A stretch of DNA of 64,000 nucleotides from Dysgonomonas sp. HGC4 (GCF_001261715.1 NZ_CVRU01000111.1:1-64000), one strand, 5' to 3'; shown: positions 35,977 to 45,582, numbered from the stretch's first letter. Numbers and translations are program-made. Notes: generated by a model from the sequence alone, not told the origin.

Positions 35977-36542
35977 CTAAAATTAAAACGATAAGCAATC
36001 GTCCTACATAAGCTGATGACATTCTTTTTATCACAAATAGCAACACTAACTTTACTTATTGGAGAAAAAGCAAGTAATTGACTCTAAAAAACACACCTTA
36101 AATAGCCAATAAAAAATTATATCTATAAGAAATAGATAGTAAAAGACTTCATATTTGACTAAAATATCAACCGCGGAATTTTATATAAAATTAAACAAAC
36201 ATCCCCAATTTTACATAAAACTAAGAAAGCAAGACTCAAAAACTTAAAAACAAACACTTTAGGTTCGAATATCTAAATTAGAACCCACTCATTTTTCTAG
36301 GTTAAAAACATATAAAACCGAAAAATAAAAACACTAAAGCCATTAACTATAAACAGCTTGCAATAACGAGAATCGTCAATTGCTATTTTGGGACTTTATT
36401 TTGCGGCATTAAGAAGTTACTATGTTTAGGTTTACCATACTTTTGCCCTGACAACGAAATATGAGATATGCTTATTATGATCTAACTCTTCATATAATCG
36501 AATAGTCTATTTTTATTATAAAACCCTATTAAAGTATTTTTT
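35977..36542. other. AT-rich intergenic region
   Basis: The 566 bp hold the right copy of the direct repeat (36008-36078), a pair of similar A/T segments near 36177-36226 (ATTTTATATAAAATTAA and ATTTTACATAAAACTAA), and a TACTTTTG element near 36439. No coding sequence is supported. Confidence 0.5.
36008..36078 (+). repeat. Imperfect direct repeat, right copy
   Basis: This segment starts ATAAGCTGATGACATTCTTT and matches 34752-34821 with scattered substitutions. It starts 32 bp after the secreted-protein gene. The left copy includes the DUF486 start codon; this copy has no gene attached, so it is the derived one. Confidence 0.7.
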
Positions 36543-37262
36543 ATGAAATTTCGTACACTACTAACAATCTCGGGAATTTGCTTATGTTCAACTCCCATTA
36601 TTAATGCACAAGAGGCTCAGTCACCATGGACATTCGGAGTTAAAGCCGGAGTTAACTTATCAACCTTCAAGTCCGACGGAACGACTTTAAGTAGTATGGA
36701 TGGAACAACCGGTTTTAATGGAGGTGTAACCGTGGAGTATGCTTTGCGTAATAATTTCTTTCTGCACTCAGGATTGGAGTTTACAACAAAAGGAGCTGAT
36801 TATTACACAGCAGGTCCTTTGAATTCTATTCTTCCCGAAAATGGAGATCCTTATTGGACTTATCGCTCTATCAGTGACTCGCGAAGATTCAAATATCTTC
36901 AATTACCATTAACCTTAGGATATAGACTTCCAGTATCTAAAGATGTAAATATAGCCTTTAATGCTGGAGCTTATTTGGCAATCGGACTTTCAGGAAAAGG
37001 CACACAACAAACATGGGTAACTAATATATATGCTGATGGTGAAACAAACACCACTTATGAAGAAGGTAAAACAAGCAAAAAGGGTGATGCTGATTATGGC
37101 TTAATAGGGGGAATTGGACTAGAATACAAGAAATTCTCACTAAATGCAAATTACGAATACGGATTATCTAGCCTTGCTACCGCACGAAATTCGGAAGGTA
37201 TTAATATGGGAGAAACATGGAGAAACAGAAACCTAACATTCTCAGTTGGATATAAATTTTAA
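36543..37262 (+). CDS. PorT-like outer-membrane beta-barrel protein
   Basis: The 239-residue protein has a signal peptide (about 1-22, ending INAQE), GVKAGVNLSTF (about 32-42), alternating beta-strands and a terminal strand LTFSVGYKF. This is the standard porin-family (PorT-like) barrel of Bacteroidota. The remnant at 16904-17147 is a broken relative. Function unknown. A terminator follows 22 bp after the stop. Confidence 0.88.
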   Translation: MKFRTLLTISGICLCSTPIINAQEAQSPWTFGVKAGVNLSTFKSDGTTLSSMDGTTGFNGGVTVEYALRNNFFLHSGLEFTTKGADYYTAGPLNSILPENGDPYWTYRSISDSRRFKYLQLPLTLGYRLPVSKDVNIAFNAGAYLAIGLSGKGTQQTWVTNIYADGETNTTYEEGKTSKKGDADYGLIGGIGLEYKKFSLNANYEYGLSSLATARNSEGINMGETWRNRNLTFSVGYKF

Positions 37263-37283
37263 ATAAACTATTTCGTTTCTTAC

Positions 37284-37320
37284 CAAAGTTGCATCTATAT
37301 CGGTGCAACTTTTTCATTTT
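37284..37320 (+). terminator. Rho-independent terminator of the porin gene
   Basis: AAAGTTGCA pairs with TGCAACTTT, followed by TTCATTTT. Confidence 0.82.
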
Positions 37321-37335
37321 AGAAAATTGGTCAAA

Positions 37336-37860
37336 TCAATTGGTCTTTTGTAGCTCAAACCAATTTGTTGGGTCTCCTTCGTAATCAAATACTCCTGTAA
37401 ATTTAAATCCTAACTTTTTCAAAACATTTATTGAGCCATCATTCTCAGTATGGGCAGTGGCATATATAATATCAAGACCTAAGTTTTCAAAGCCATATTT
37501 CACTATCGAAGTGGCAGCTTCTGTAACGTAGCCCTTCCCCCAATGCTTCTTTTTTAAACGATAACCCAATTCATAAAAATCGGAGTGATTATTCAATGGC
37601 TCGCTGAAATACTTCAAGCCAGCCCATCCAATACACTCACCCGATTGCTTATCTACAACCGCCCAACGAGCTATACCATTCTTTTTGTATTGTGCTCGAA
37701 GCATTTCTATTACTTCTACAATTTGCTCTTTAGACTTTACAGGTTTATTATCTATGTATTTATGCACCTCGGGATCAGAGTCCATTTCGAACAAGTCATA
37801 TACATACTGAGAATCAATTTCCCTTAAATACAATCTTTCGGTCTCTAATATATACTTCAT
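37336..37860 (-). CDS. GNAT-family N-acetyltransferase (RimJ/RimL-like)
   Basis: The 174-residue protein has the RimJ/RimL-type layout: ETERLYLREIDSQYVYDLFE at the N-terminus, IGWAGLKYF, the acetyl-CoA-binding YRLKKKHWGKGYVTEAATSI (about 94-113), and a C-terminal NVLKKLGFKFTGVF. It transfers an acetyl group to an unidentified amine, possibly a protein N-terminus. It stands 29 bp upstream in map terms of the TonB-like gene on the same strand, so the two may be co-transcribed. Confidence 0.88.
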   Translation of the reverse strand: MKYILETERLYLREIDSQYVYDLFEMDSDPEVHKYIDNKPVKSKEQIVEVIEMLRAQYKKNGIARWAVVDKQSGECIGWAGLKYFSEPLNNHSDFYELGYRLKKKHWGKGYVTEAATSIVKYGFENLGLDIIYATAHTENDGSINVLKKLGFKFTGVFDYEGDPTNWFELQKTN

Positions 37861-37888
37861 TTATTCCTATTTATCAATATAATACTAC

Positions 37889-38362
37889 TTATTCTCTCAC
37901 GCTTAAACCATCACAAACCACGCTAATATGGCTCGTCTCTTCGCTTTTGGAAAAGCTAAATAAAATCGGCAAAGTATACTTAAGATCAGCAACCTTTCCG
38001 TCGACCTCCCCCGGAGACCATTTAGGCATGATAGAAATAATTCTCACTGCTTCCTGATCACAACTTGGGCTTAGACCCCTCACCACTTTGATACTCTGAA
38101 CATTTCCTTCTTTTGAAACAATAAACTGAACTACAACCCGACCCTCTATTTTCTTCTTAAGTGCATCTTTAGGGTAGATTAAAAACTTTTCTATAAATTT
38201 CATCATTTCATCAGTACCCGTTGGATAAGCAGGCATTTTAACAACTTGGGGAGGATGCTCTATTCCTCGCATTACATCCAACCTATAAGCTTGTGCTTGC
38301 AACTGAATTGCAGTAAAGAATAGCATTATTAAAAATAATAGCAAGTACTTTAGTTTTTTCAT
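37889..38362 (-). CDS. TonB C-terminal domain protein
   Basis: The 157-residue protein has a signal or anchor segment (about 1-23) and a TonB-like C-terminal domain: YPKDALKKKIEGRVVVQFIV (about 78-97), EGNVQSIKVVRGLSPSCDQEAVRI, and MPKWSPGEVDGK. In Bacteroidota such proteins occur as energy transducers or as stand-alone envelope proteins. The proline-rich periplasm-spanning linker of true TonB is missing, so a transport role is uncertain. Confidence 0.82.
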   Translation of the reverse strand: MKKLKYLLLFLIMLFFTAIQLQAQAYRLDVMRGIEHPPQVVKMPAYPTGTDEMMKFIEKFLIYPKDALKKKIEGRVVVQFIVSKEGNVQSIKVVRGLSPSCDQEAVRIISIMPKWSPGEVDGKVADLKYTLPILFSFSKSEETSHISVVCDGLSVRE

Positions 38363-38435
38363 CTCTTTCTGTTAGTTTAGTTAGTTTGACAAATATATAC
38401 TAAAATATTTTCTTTCCCCGAAAAATAAGTTTTGG

Positions 38436-38448
38436 TTTTATCTATAAG
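38436..38448 (+). promoter_or_regulatory. Shared phage-block box, block D
   Basis: TTTTATCTATAAG, with the core ending 18 bases before the ATG at 38464. It is identical over 13 bases to the boxes of blocks C and F. Confidence 0.78.
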
Positions 38449-38463
38449 TAAAATCAAGCACTT

Positions 38464-39657
38464 ATGAACATACCCGTTTACAACTGTCTGATAGACGAAA
38501 ACACAGAAGATCAAAGCGGTATCTATGCCATTTCGTTTGTAGATGTACCCGCCAACGAAATAGACTTCATTACATTAGCCAAACAGCCTAAAGAGGAAAA
38601 GCTAAATCGTGATTCTAAAAAGCAAATACTCACAGGAGCAGTACTCCGTCCCGATCAGTTAATATATCGCAACGACAACAGAGGCGAATATTACATCCAG
38701 TTTTCGGCAGATCAAATCGAAAAAATTGCACAAAAAATGATGCGTACAGGCATCGCTTTACACAATACTACACACCAACACCAAAACCCTCTGGAAGGAA
38801 ATTATCTGACCGAACTGTGGATTGTTGAAAATCCGAAACATGACAAATCTCAAGCTCTCGGCTTTACCGACTTACCGAAAGGCACACTTATGTGTAGCTA
38901 TAAAATCGCTGACAAAAATTATTGGGATACGCAAGTGATGACAGGAAACGTCAGAGGATTTTCTTTAGAGGGTTTCTTCTTTCAGGAAATAAAGAAAAAC
39001 AAAATTAATAAATCAGTTACTAATCAAAATCGAAATGAAAAAATGAATCAAAGAAACAAGAAATCGGGAACATTACTATCTCGTATCTCACAGTTCTTTC
39101 TCGACATTCAGGCAGTAGAAAAAGCCGATGCTACAACAAGCGGAGTAGCTTACGTAATTTTCACCCTAGCCGATGGCAAAGAAGTATATATCGATGCCGA
39201 CGGATTTGCAACACTCAATGAAGAACAACTTCCGGCTGGCGAACATCCTTTGGCTGACGGAAATATACTGATAGTTGACGAGCAGGGGCAATTTCTCGAA
39301 ACCAAAGAAGCGTCTGCCGAAACTTCGGATCCAGCACAAGCAATAGCTCCCGAAGCATTAAGAAGAGCGTTCAGACAAAAATTCGAAGACAAAGCCATCG
39401 CCAAACCACAAGGAACAGTATCAGAAGGTACTGAATCAACAGAAATTTTGAAACAGAAAATTGCAGATCTCGAAGCTAAACTATCAGAACTTGCCGGATT
39501 GGCCAAAGAAGCAAACACAGAGGTGCAAAAGCTTCGCAGTCAAACACCAAGCAGCATGCCTGCCACAGCAATGGCCGCCTGCCGCAAATTGTCTGAGTTG
39601 AAACGCTACGAACAAATGGCACAAGCTCTTTCTATGACAATCAAAAACCGTAAATAA
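38464..39657 (+). CDS. XkdF-like prohead protease fused to scaffold-like region (block D)
   Basis: The 397-residue protein has an N-terminal XkdF-like (S78-related) phage serine protease domain (about 50-180: LTGAVLRPDQLIYR, THQHQNPLEG and VRGFSLEGFFF). These proteases mature the capsid. From about residue 194 the protein is acidic, with a coiled coil near 320-350 (EILKQKIADLEAKLSELAGL), as in internal scaffolds. An in-frame ATG at 39043 could start a separate scaffold protein. It is followed by the major capsid gene, the normal phage order. No portal or terminase gene precedes it. Confidence 0.8.
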   Translation: MNIPVYNCLIDENTEDQSGIYAISFVDVPANEIDFITLAKQPKEEKLNRDSKKQILTGAVLRPDQLIYRNDNRGEYYIQFSADQIEKIAQKMMRTGIALHNTTHQHQNPLEGNYLTELWIVENPKHDKSQALGFTDLPKGTLMCSYKIADKNYWDTQVMTGNVRGFSLEGFFFQEIKKNKINKSVTNQNRNEKMNQRNKKSGTLLSRISQFFLDIQAVEKADATTSGVAYVIFTLADGKEVYIDADGFATLNEEQLPAGEHPLADGNILIVDEQGQFLETKEASAETSDPAQAIAPEALRRAFRQKFEDKAIAKPQGTVSEGTESTEILKQKIADLEAKLSELAGLAKEANTEVQKLRSQTPSSMPATAMAACRKLSELKRYEQMAQALSMTIKNRK

Positions 39658-39750
39658 GGTATTCTCTATTGCTTTGTTGAGCGCAAATGCTTTAGACTGT
39701 TTATAAAACAAATTTAACAAACACATTACAAAACTTCAATTTAAAACAAT

Positions 39751-40683
39751 ATGGCAAATATGTATAATATTTCACCTCTTAGCTATCAGCCAAGTACCAA
39801 TATGGATTGGTTTACGAAAGCACTATTCGGAGGTCGTTTGATCGAAAACGGTAAAATCGATGTCATCACAGGTGTAAAAGAAAGCACATTTCTTAACCTA
39901 TTAAACTTCGAACATACTCTATTACAACCCGATGGTCGCGATTGTGCTTGGACTCCCGAACAAGTATTCAAGTTGAGCGAAAAGGAAGTAAAAATCAAAA
40001 CATACAAAATCAACCTTGAGCAATGCATTGACGACTTAGAACGCAAACGTATCAATATCATGCTTAAACCGGGTGCAAAAAACACCGAATTGCCCGATGC
40101 TCTTGAAGAAGCTACGATGCAAATGCTTGCTGCCGAACTTAGCTCTGAGATAGAGTCTAAAATATTCACAGGAGACAGCTCAGTAGACGTTAACGATTTT
40201 GATGGTGCAGTAACCGTTCTATCAGCAAGCACTGAAGCTGTTAAGATTACAGGTTCGGCTCTTACAAAAGCAAACGTAATCAGCGAAATTGAGAAAGTAT
40301 ATGATGCCATTCCTGAAAATGTATTGGTAAAAGGCTTAGAATTCGACACAGTGAAAATATATGTTGCATACGAAACACTACAACGTCTAAAGATGGCTCT
40401 AGCCTCTGTAAGCAATCAAGTGATAGCAACTGCCTTTACTATCGAAACCGAAGTACTTCGCTATCTTGGAGTAGAAATAGTTCCTGTTAAAGGTTTGAAT
40501 AACAAAACTATGATTGCTGCCGACATTACCAACTTCTTATTGGCTACAGACTTGTTGAGCGACACCGAAGAAATCCGCATCGGACAATTCCCCGCTCCTC
40601 ACGACAGCAAAATCTTCATCGACGGACGCTTACGTCTAGGCTTTGTAATTCCATTCGAAGACGAAGTAGTATTCTACAATTAA
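39751..40683 (+). CDS. Phage major capsid protein (HK97-like, block D)
   Basis: The 310-residue protein follows the protease/scaffold gene by 93 bp. Its features suit an HK97-fold capsid protein: an N-terminal arm, FEHTLLQPDGRDCAWTP (about 51-67), a helical segment rich in charged residues (INLEQCIDDLERKRINIM, about 88-105), a peripheral-domain stretch NFLLATDLL, and a C-terminal LGFVIPFEDEVVFYN. The gene has very uniform codons in a host-like style. Cleavage by the upstream protease is expected but unproven. Confidence 0.78.
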   Translation: MANMYNISPLSYQPSTNMDWFTKALFGGRLIENGKIDVITGVKESTFLNLLNFEHTLLQPDGRDCAWTPEQVFKLSEKEVKIKTYKINLEQCIDDLERKRINIMLKPGAKNTELPDALEEATMQMLAAELSSEIESKIFTGDSSVDVNDFDGAVTVLSASTEAVKITGSALTKANVISEIEKVYDAIPENVLVKGLEFDTVKIYVAYETLQRLKMALASVSNQVIATAFTIETEVLRYLGVEIVPVKGLNNKTMIAADITNFLLATDLLSDTEEIRIGQFPAPHDSKIFIDGRLRLGFVIPFEDEVVFYN

Positions 40684-40751
40684 GGTCTGTACCTATTTTC
40701 AATAAAGTTCATTAAACAAAACTAGTATACACAAACAAATACACATAAATT

Positions 40752-41312
40752 ATGTCTTGTAAATTAACAGCAAACATTACAAAAGAAAACTGCCAATATC
40801 AAGTAGCAGGTATCAAATCAGTATATTTAATCAATTTGGATGCAAACCCAACATTCGAGTTTAAGAAAAATCCTGACGGAACTACAGCCGATAACAAAAT
40901 TATCAGTAAGATTACTCTTGATGCATCGGAGTCTATCTACAAAGTAAATTTCGTGGAAGGCACAGCTTCATTCTCTGACGACTTAGCAGTAAACGGAAAC
41001 GGTGGAAAATACCGCACTCACACCGTTAACTTCACAGTAAGCGAATACGACTACAATACCATGAATCAAGGTGATGCACTAAGCTTAGGCAGATTTATTG
41101 CTATCATTGTAGACAAATCGGGTCGTTCAATCGTATTAGGTCGCAACAACGGACTAAGTGCAACTTCATTCAACTACGCTTCGGGTGCCGGAGATGCCGA
41201 CGCTAACGGATGGACTACTGTACTTGCAGGAACTGAATTGGAGATTGCAAAATTATTGGAAGATGAATCGGTTATCACTCCAGTTGCTCCAACAGTAGTT
41301 GTTACTCCTTGA
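40752..41312 (+). CDS. Tail-tube-like protein (block D)
   Basis: The 186-residue protein starts MSCKLTANITKENCQYQVAG and has strand-rich segments ending with a proline/valine tail (VAPTVVVTP). It is a distant paralogue of the first protein of block E: YQVAGIKSVYLINLD aligns with YNLGGISNIWLLNID, and GRFIAIIVDKSGRSIVLG with GRYLVIFRTMHDRFFTFG. Being made next to the capsid gene at high codon quality, it is the better candidate for the major tail tube. No contractile sheath gene is present. Confidence 0.6.
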   Translation: MSCKLTANITKENCQYQVAGIKSVYLINLDANPTFEFKKNPDGTTADNKIISKITLDASESIYKVNFVEGTASFSDDLAVNGNGGKYRTHTVNFTVSEYDYNTMNQGDALSLGRFIAIIVDKSGRSIVLGRNNGLSATSFNYASGAGDADANGWTTVLAGTELEIAKLLEDESVITPVAPTVVVTP

Positions 41313-41343
41313 TAAACAAACGGAGTTTAATTCTATAACAAAC

Positions 41344-41380
41344 AAAGGAGCTGTCCGAATGGGACAGCTCCTTATTTTAT
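41344..41380 (+). terminator. Terminator of block D
   Basis: AAGGAGCTGTCC pairs with GGACAGCTCCTT across a short loop, followed by ATTTTAT, 33 bp after the stop. Confidence 0.88.
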
Positions 41381-41398
41381 ATATATCGATCAGATTTT

Positions 41399-44300
41399 TT
41401 ATTTCTTGATCATCTTATGTGTATATGATTTATCTCCAATTTGAAGTTTCAATACATAAGTTCCGCTTGCTAAATGACCAACATTGATAGATGAACCAAC
41501 ATTAGCTTGTTTTAACACCATCTTTCCATTTGTACTGTAAACCTGAACTTCTGAAATAGATGCTCCAGACTCCAGATAAAGAATATCTGTTACAGGATTT
41601 GGATAGATACTTACTGGGCTGTTATCCAACTCTGGAGTTGCAACTTGCAAACTTCTTGTTGAAGGAACTAAGTCTACACCTATATCATTATGAGGTTGGT
41701 AAACACCTTGTTCATTATAGATAGGTGCCCATAACAAAGGATTAAATTGTGCAATGTAAACTATATCATCCACTGATTTTACGGTTCTTCCTCCATTAGG
41801 AGTTTCAATAAAATGCTGAACATATAATCCACGAATCAAGCCATTTGGCAATTCGCTATATCCTTCGGGAGCAGCTTCATTTAAACCTAATTTAATTATA
41901 TCTAGTTTTAAATAGTCTCTTATGATAGTCTTAGCATCTAGTTCTGGATGTAAATTCGCCGTTTTCCAAATACATTTAACAATATAATCATCCGAATTCT
42001 TTACTGTTCCATAAGGGCTTACTCCTTGATAATTAACTCTATTAATATAGAGTTTATAACCTAGTTCCTCATTTGTCAATCGTCTTGTCAAACGTACAGT
42101 CGACCAATGATTTACTTTTATGTAATGCATTTGTGGAGCTTCAGCAATATCAAGGCCGCTCATACTTAAATTGAACGCAGCTTTTTGATTTAGTCCGTTA
42201 AAATCACCCGCTACTACCGGAATATCCTCTTGATCATCTTTCCCATCATGGTTAAGGTGCATCACACCTGGTCCATTAAATCGCGATCCATTAGGAAGAA
42301 GATTAAATCCGTATTTATTAGTATTATTGGGATCGAAGCCGTTAGTCTCATAATTCTTATCCAAAAAGTTTACTGTATTACCATAAGAATGGTAAAACCA
42401 ATCGAAATAGTTTTTGGGTTGAATAACAACAGGTGGATTATTTCCGTTTGAATTATATCCGTACGAAAGGTATTGTTTAACTTCATCTTTTGATACATTT
42501 CCACACATACCAATTAGTTGTAATCCTCCAGTGATCCATGCATCTCCCCAGCTTGTTGCTGTAATTGAAGTTACTCCATTTACAGACTCTTGCATTTTGG
42601 CATTATACAAAATATATTCATAAGCTCCACGACTATAGTATTGCCCATAATATTTATTAAAATCTGATACGCTTACTAAATCTGTATAAAGAGGGTCTCC
42701 ATGGTATTGGAACATTCTGTACCATGTATGAGAGTTATTGATGTCATCAGCTGTTACTTGCTTGCCATCTACCGGTTTATAAATATTTCTATCCATCCAA
42801 TAGTACTCGCCAACTCTCACACCTGTGTAATGTGTAGTATCTGAGTTTAAGTTAAAAACTAAATCAACTTTATTAGGTATAAGACTATATTTAAAAGTTA
42901 CTGTTTGACAATCATTACTCAACATAATACTTACTCTCTGTTCCTTTATAGAACTAGGTTTGTATTTACCTACAGGATATACCTCTGTGATAGTGTAATC
43001 ACCCTGAGGCAGGTTCTCTAATTTAAGACCATCAGCTGTTAGAATATACTCTTCTTGAATACTATCTCCTTTTATGCTGTACTTTCCACCAATAAGCTGA
43101 TTGTTAGAGTTACTATCAATAGCTTCAATGGTCAGACAACCCGCAACAACTTCTTCTGGTTCACCTAAGACTACCGACAATGGCAAACGATCTACCAAAA
43201 ACGATTTATCAGTCAAACGCTCTACATACACATTATTTCCGTCTATAACTTGATAAGGAATCAGATTATATTTTGCATCAGCTAAGGCGGTTGGAACTTT
43301 ACATGTAAAGATATTTCCTTCCACCGATTTCGTTACATCACTTACCAATAAACCCGTTGTTGGATCAAACAAACCAATTTTAATATCTGTGGCTAGGCTT
43401 GTTGCATATCTCACTAATACTTTAAAGCTTTTATTGGTAGCTATTTCTAATAGGTCTTCTTGTCCCGTACTTATTTGAAGATGATTATTCAGTTCTGCTG
43501 TTACACCTGTAAATGGAGATCCTGCCCAATTGTTTTTTACTGTTATTAGTAAACGATCAATTATATGTGATCCAGCCTTACGCGAGATTGCTTTTACTTC
43601 ACCTTTCTCTAAAATATAAGGTTGGATTAAATAGCTTCCGCTAAGTAAGTTTGTTGATACTTGGCAAGTATATCTATTATTACTTTTATTACTTACAATA
43701 TCCTCTATAAAGGTTCCATTACTAGCATTAAACAAACCTAAGCGAACTTCAGACATGAAGTTAGCATAGACATCGACAGTAAATTTCTCTCCTGTTTTTA
43801 CTTGATAAAGGTTTTCTTCTGTTGATTTTTGGAATACCAAATTATCAATAAGAGATACTTTATATTCTTCAATTAAAAAATCTTTCCATTGTGCTGCTGC
43901 TTGGTATAATTCAACACTACCTGTAGGCACATAAAGTGTGCACGCTACTTTATCTACACCTGTAAATACATTTGCTCCTAATGCAGGAGGTGTAGGGTTT
44001 AAAGACACAAGAGTCTCCAATTTTGTGCAGTTATAAAGTCCATTGTTTCCAATTAAGCTAAGAGAATCAGGAAAAAAAAGATTTGTAACCTGGGCTCCTG
44101 AAAAGGCAGAAGCTCCGATCGTTTCTAAAACGGGGGGGAGATCAACAGTACCTAAGAACCAAATAAAGGTTCCATCATTTATTTTTTTCAGATTTAAAGG
44201 AAGAATAACATGTAAGGTGCTTTGGTAAAAACATTCTACACCAAAGTTCACTAATGAACTACATTGCGATAAATCAACACCATTCGTTATTTTACTTCGC

Positions 44301-45046
44301 TTAAAAACCTCACGTCCCATTGTCTCCAGTTGACTACACGAAGACAAGTCTAAACGATTAAAGATGGAACTATTAAAAGCAAAAGAATCAATCGTTTTCA
44401 GACTGGAAGGTAATATTAGCTCGACCATATTAGCTCCGGAAAAGGCAGAAGCTCCGATCGTTTCTAAAACGGGGGGGAGATCAACAGTACCTAAGAAATA
44501 AATAAAGGTTCCATCATTTATTTTTTTTAGATTTAAAGGAAGAATAACATGTAAGGTGCTTTGGTAAAAACATTCTACACCAAAGTTCACTAATGAACTA
44601 CATTGCGATAAATCAACACCATTCGTTATTTTACTTCGCTTAAAAACCTCACGTCCCATTGTCTCCAGTTGATTACACGAAGACAAGTCTAAACGATTAA
44701 AACTGGAACTAGCAAAAGCAAAAGAATCAATCGTTTTCAGACTGGAAGGTAATATTAGCTCGACCATATTAGCTCCGGAAAAGGCATAAGCTGGAATAGT
44801 AGCGTTTACAATTTCCACTCCAGACATATCTAATACCTTAAGTACAGACATTTGCTTGATTGTTGTAAAGTCGGCATCATTAATTGTACCAGTAATGGTA
44901 AGATCGGTTACTTTTGTTTTATCATCTCCCAAGGAAACAGATAATGTTCCGGGAGTAGAGACATCAATTGTTTTTAACAATTGAGCATGTGAATACGTTA
45001 AACTCAGAAAGATACTGAGTAATGTTAAAAAAAGTTTGTTGTTCAT
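41399..45046 (-). CDS. BspA-like leucine-rich repeat surface protein with type IX sorting domain
   Basis: The 1215-residue protein has a signal peptide (about 1-21). BspA-type leucine-rich repeats (LRR_5) follow at about 90-380, with the repeating FAFASSSFNRLDLSSC... and FSGANMVELILPSSLKTI. Next come Ig-like strand regions (about 400-640) and a large C-terminal module of unknown fold (about 720-1140). The end, YSTNGKMVLKQANVGSSINV...GTYVLKLQIG, is a type A sorting domain for type IX secretion. Such proteins mediate adhesion to host or other bacteria. Two adjacent 113-residue units are almost identical, from a recent duplication. Confidence 0.88.
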   Translation of the reverse strand: MNNKLFLTLLSIFLSLTYSHAQLLKTIDVSTPGTLSVSLGDDKTKVTDLTITGTINDADFTTIKQMSVLKVLDMSGVEIVNATIPAYAFSGANMVELILPSSLKTIDSFAFASSSFNRLDLSSCNQLETMGREVFKRSKITNGVDLSQCSSLVNFGVECFYQSTLHVILPLNLKKINDGTFIYFLGTVDLPPVLETIGASAFSGANMVELILPSSLKTIDSFAFNSSIFNRLDLSSCSQLETMGREVFKRSKITNGVDLSQCSSLVNFGVECFYQSTLHVILPLNLKKINDGTFIWFLGTVDLPPVLETIGASAFSGAQVTNLFFPDSLSLIGNNGLYNCTKLETLVSLNPTPPALGANVFTGVDKVACTLYVPTGSVELYQAAAQWKDFLIEEYKVSLIDNLVFQKSTEENLYQVKTGEKFTVDVYANFMSEVRLGLFNASNGTFIEDIVSNKSNNRYTCQVSTNLLSGSYLIQPYILEKGEVKAISRKAGSHIIDRLLITVKNNWAGSPFTGVTAELNNHLQISTGQEDLLEIATNKSFKVLVRYATSLATDIKIGLFDPTTGLLVSDVTKSVEGNIFTCKVPTALADAKYNLIPYQVIDGNNVYVERLTDKSFLVDRLPLSVVLGEPEEVVAGCLTIEAIDSNSNNQLIGGKYSIKGDSIQEEYILTADGLKLENLPQGDYTITEVYPVGKYKPSSIKEQRVSIMLSNDCQTVTFKYSLIPNKVDLVFNLNSDTTHYTGVRVGEYYWMDRNIYKPVDGKQVTADDINNSHTWYRMFQYHGDPLYTDLVSVSDFNKYYGQYYSRGAYEYILYNAKMQESVNGVTSITATSWGDAWITGGLQLIGMCGNVSKDEVKQYLSYGYNSNGNNPPVVIQPKNYFDWFYHSYGNTVNFLDKNYETNGFDPNNTNKYGFNLLPNGSRFNGPGVMHLNHDGKDDQEDIPVVAGDFNGLNQKAAFNLSMSGLDIAEAPQMHYIKVNHWSTVRLTRRLTNEELGYKLYINRVNYQGVSPYGTVKNSDDYIVKCIWKTANLHPELDAKTIIRDYLKLDIIKLGLNEAAPEGYSELPNGLIRGLYVQHFIETPNGGRTVKSVDDIVYIAQFNPLLWAPIYNEQGVYQPHNDIGVDLVPSTRSLQVATPELDNSPVSIYPNPVTDILYLESGASISEVQVYSTNGKMVLKQANVGSSINVGHLASGTYVLKLQIGDKSYTHKMIKK
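44094..44771 (-). repeat. Tandem 339-bp duplication inside the BspA-like gene
   Basis: Two copies (44094-44432 and 44433-44771) have a period of exactly 339 bp (113 codons) and only a few substitutions. Marker GCTCC/GCTCCG and the CCGATCG site recur at that spacing. A third unit starting at 44772 is divergent. The reading frame is kept. Confidence 0.88.
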
Positions 45047-45294
45047 CTTTTTTTGTTAGTTAATAAAATAGGAATGAGTTATTAATAGAGTTTTTTCAGC
45101 CTAAAGAGTAAAAATAAACAACAAACAAGGGGAAATTCGTAAAGTTAAAATAATTATTGAAACGCGACCTTTTTGTGTTAATTTTATGCAAATATAACAT
45201 TTAAATCTAGAAAAACGCTCTTTTCCTTCTCCTTTAAAATTCAAAAAGCATAAATAGTTATGAAAAAGAACAACTTATTTATAATATAAATCTC

Positions 45295-45302
45295 TACTTT
45301 TG
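45295..45302 (+). promoter_or_regulatory. -7 promoter element
   Basis: TACTTTTG, matching TAnnTTTG, lies 27 bp before the ATG at 45330. Confidence 0.58.
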
Positions 45303-45329
45303 CAGTAATAAACATTAAATACAGATAAG

Positions 45330-45554
45330 ATGGAATTACCTAGATTTTTGATCGCCGACAACGAGGAGTATCCCGAAAATACTTATGTGCTACATACCGA
45401 AAAACCTCGTTTTATTCTAGATGTAGATAGTGAAGAGTTTGAGATTCTTGATGGATCGGAAGTTGAAGAAGAAGCTATGCAGGATTTGATAGAACAAGCT
45501 TTAGGCTTTTATGAGGCTGAGCTAGACAAATACGACGAAGAGGACGAAGATTAA
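45330..45554 (+). CDS. Small acidic conserved-style protein
   Basis: The 74-residue cytoplasmic protein is strongly acidic (EEEAMQDLIEQ, then a tail DKYDEEDED) and starts MELPRFLIADNEEYPENTYV. It has a clear promoter and a terminator. It resembles small conserved Bacteroidales proteins of unknown function, a comparison made from memory and not verified. Confidence 0.72.
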   Translation: MELPRFLIADNEEYPENTYVLHTEKPRFILDVDSEEFEILDGSEVEEEAMQDLIEQALGFYEAELDKYDEEDED

Positions 45555-45582
45555 TGCCTTAGACTCTTTTTTGCTCAAAATA

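Noticed and set aside
36119-36132. Partial box-like sequence ATTATATCTATAAG in the 566-bp gap
   Set aside because: The core TTTATCTAT is broken (TATATCTAT) and no ORF starts within range, so it was not counted as a block box.
44100-44480. Run of seven G residues in each 339-bp repeat of the BspA-like gene, as a possible phase-variation tract
   Set aside because: Seven bases is short for slippage control, the run is simply duplicated with the repeat, and both copies are in frame.
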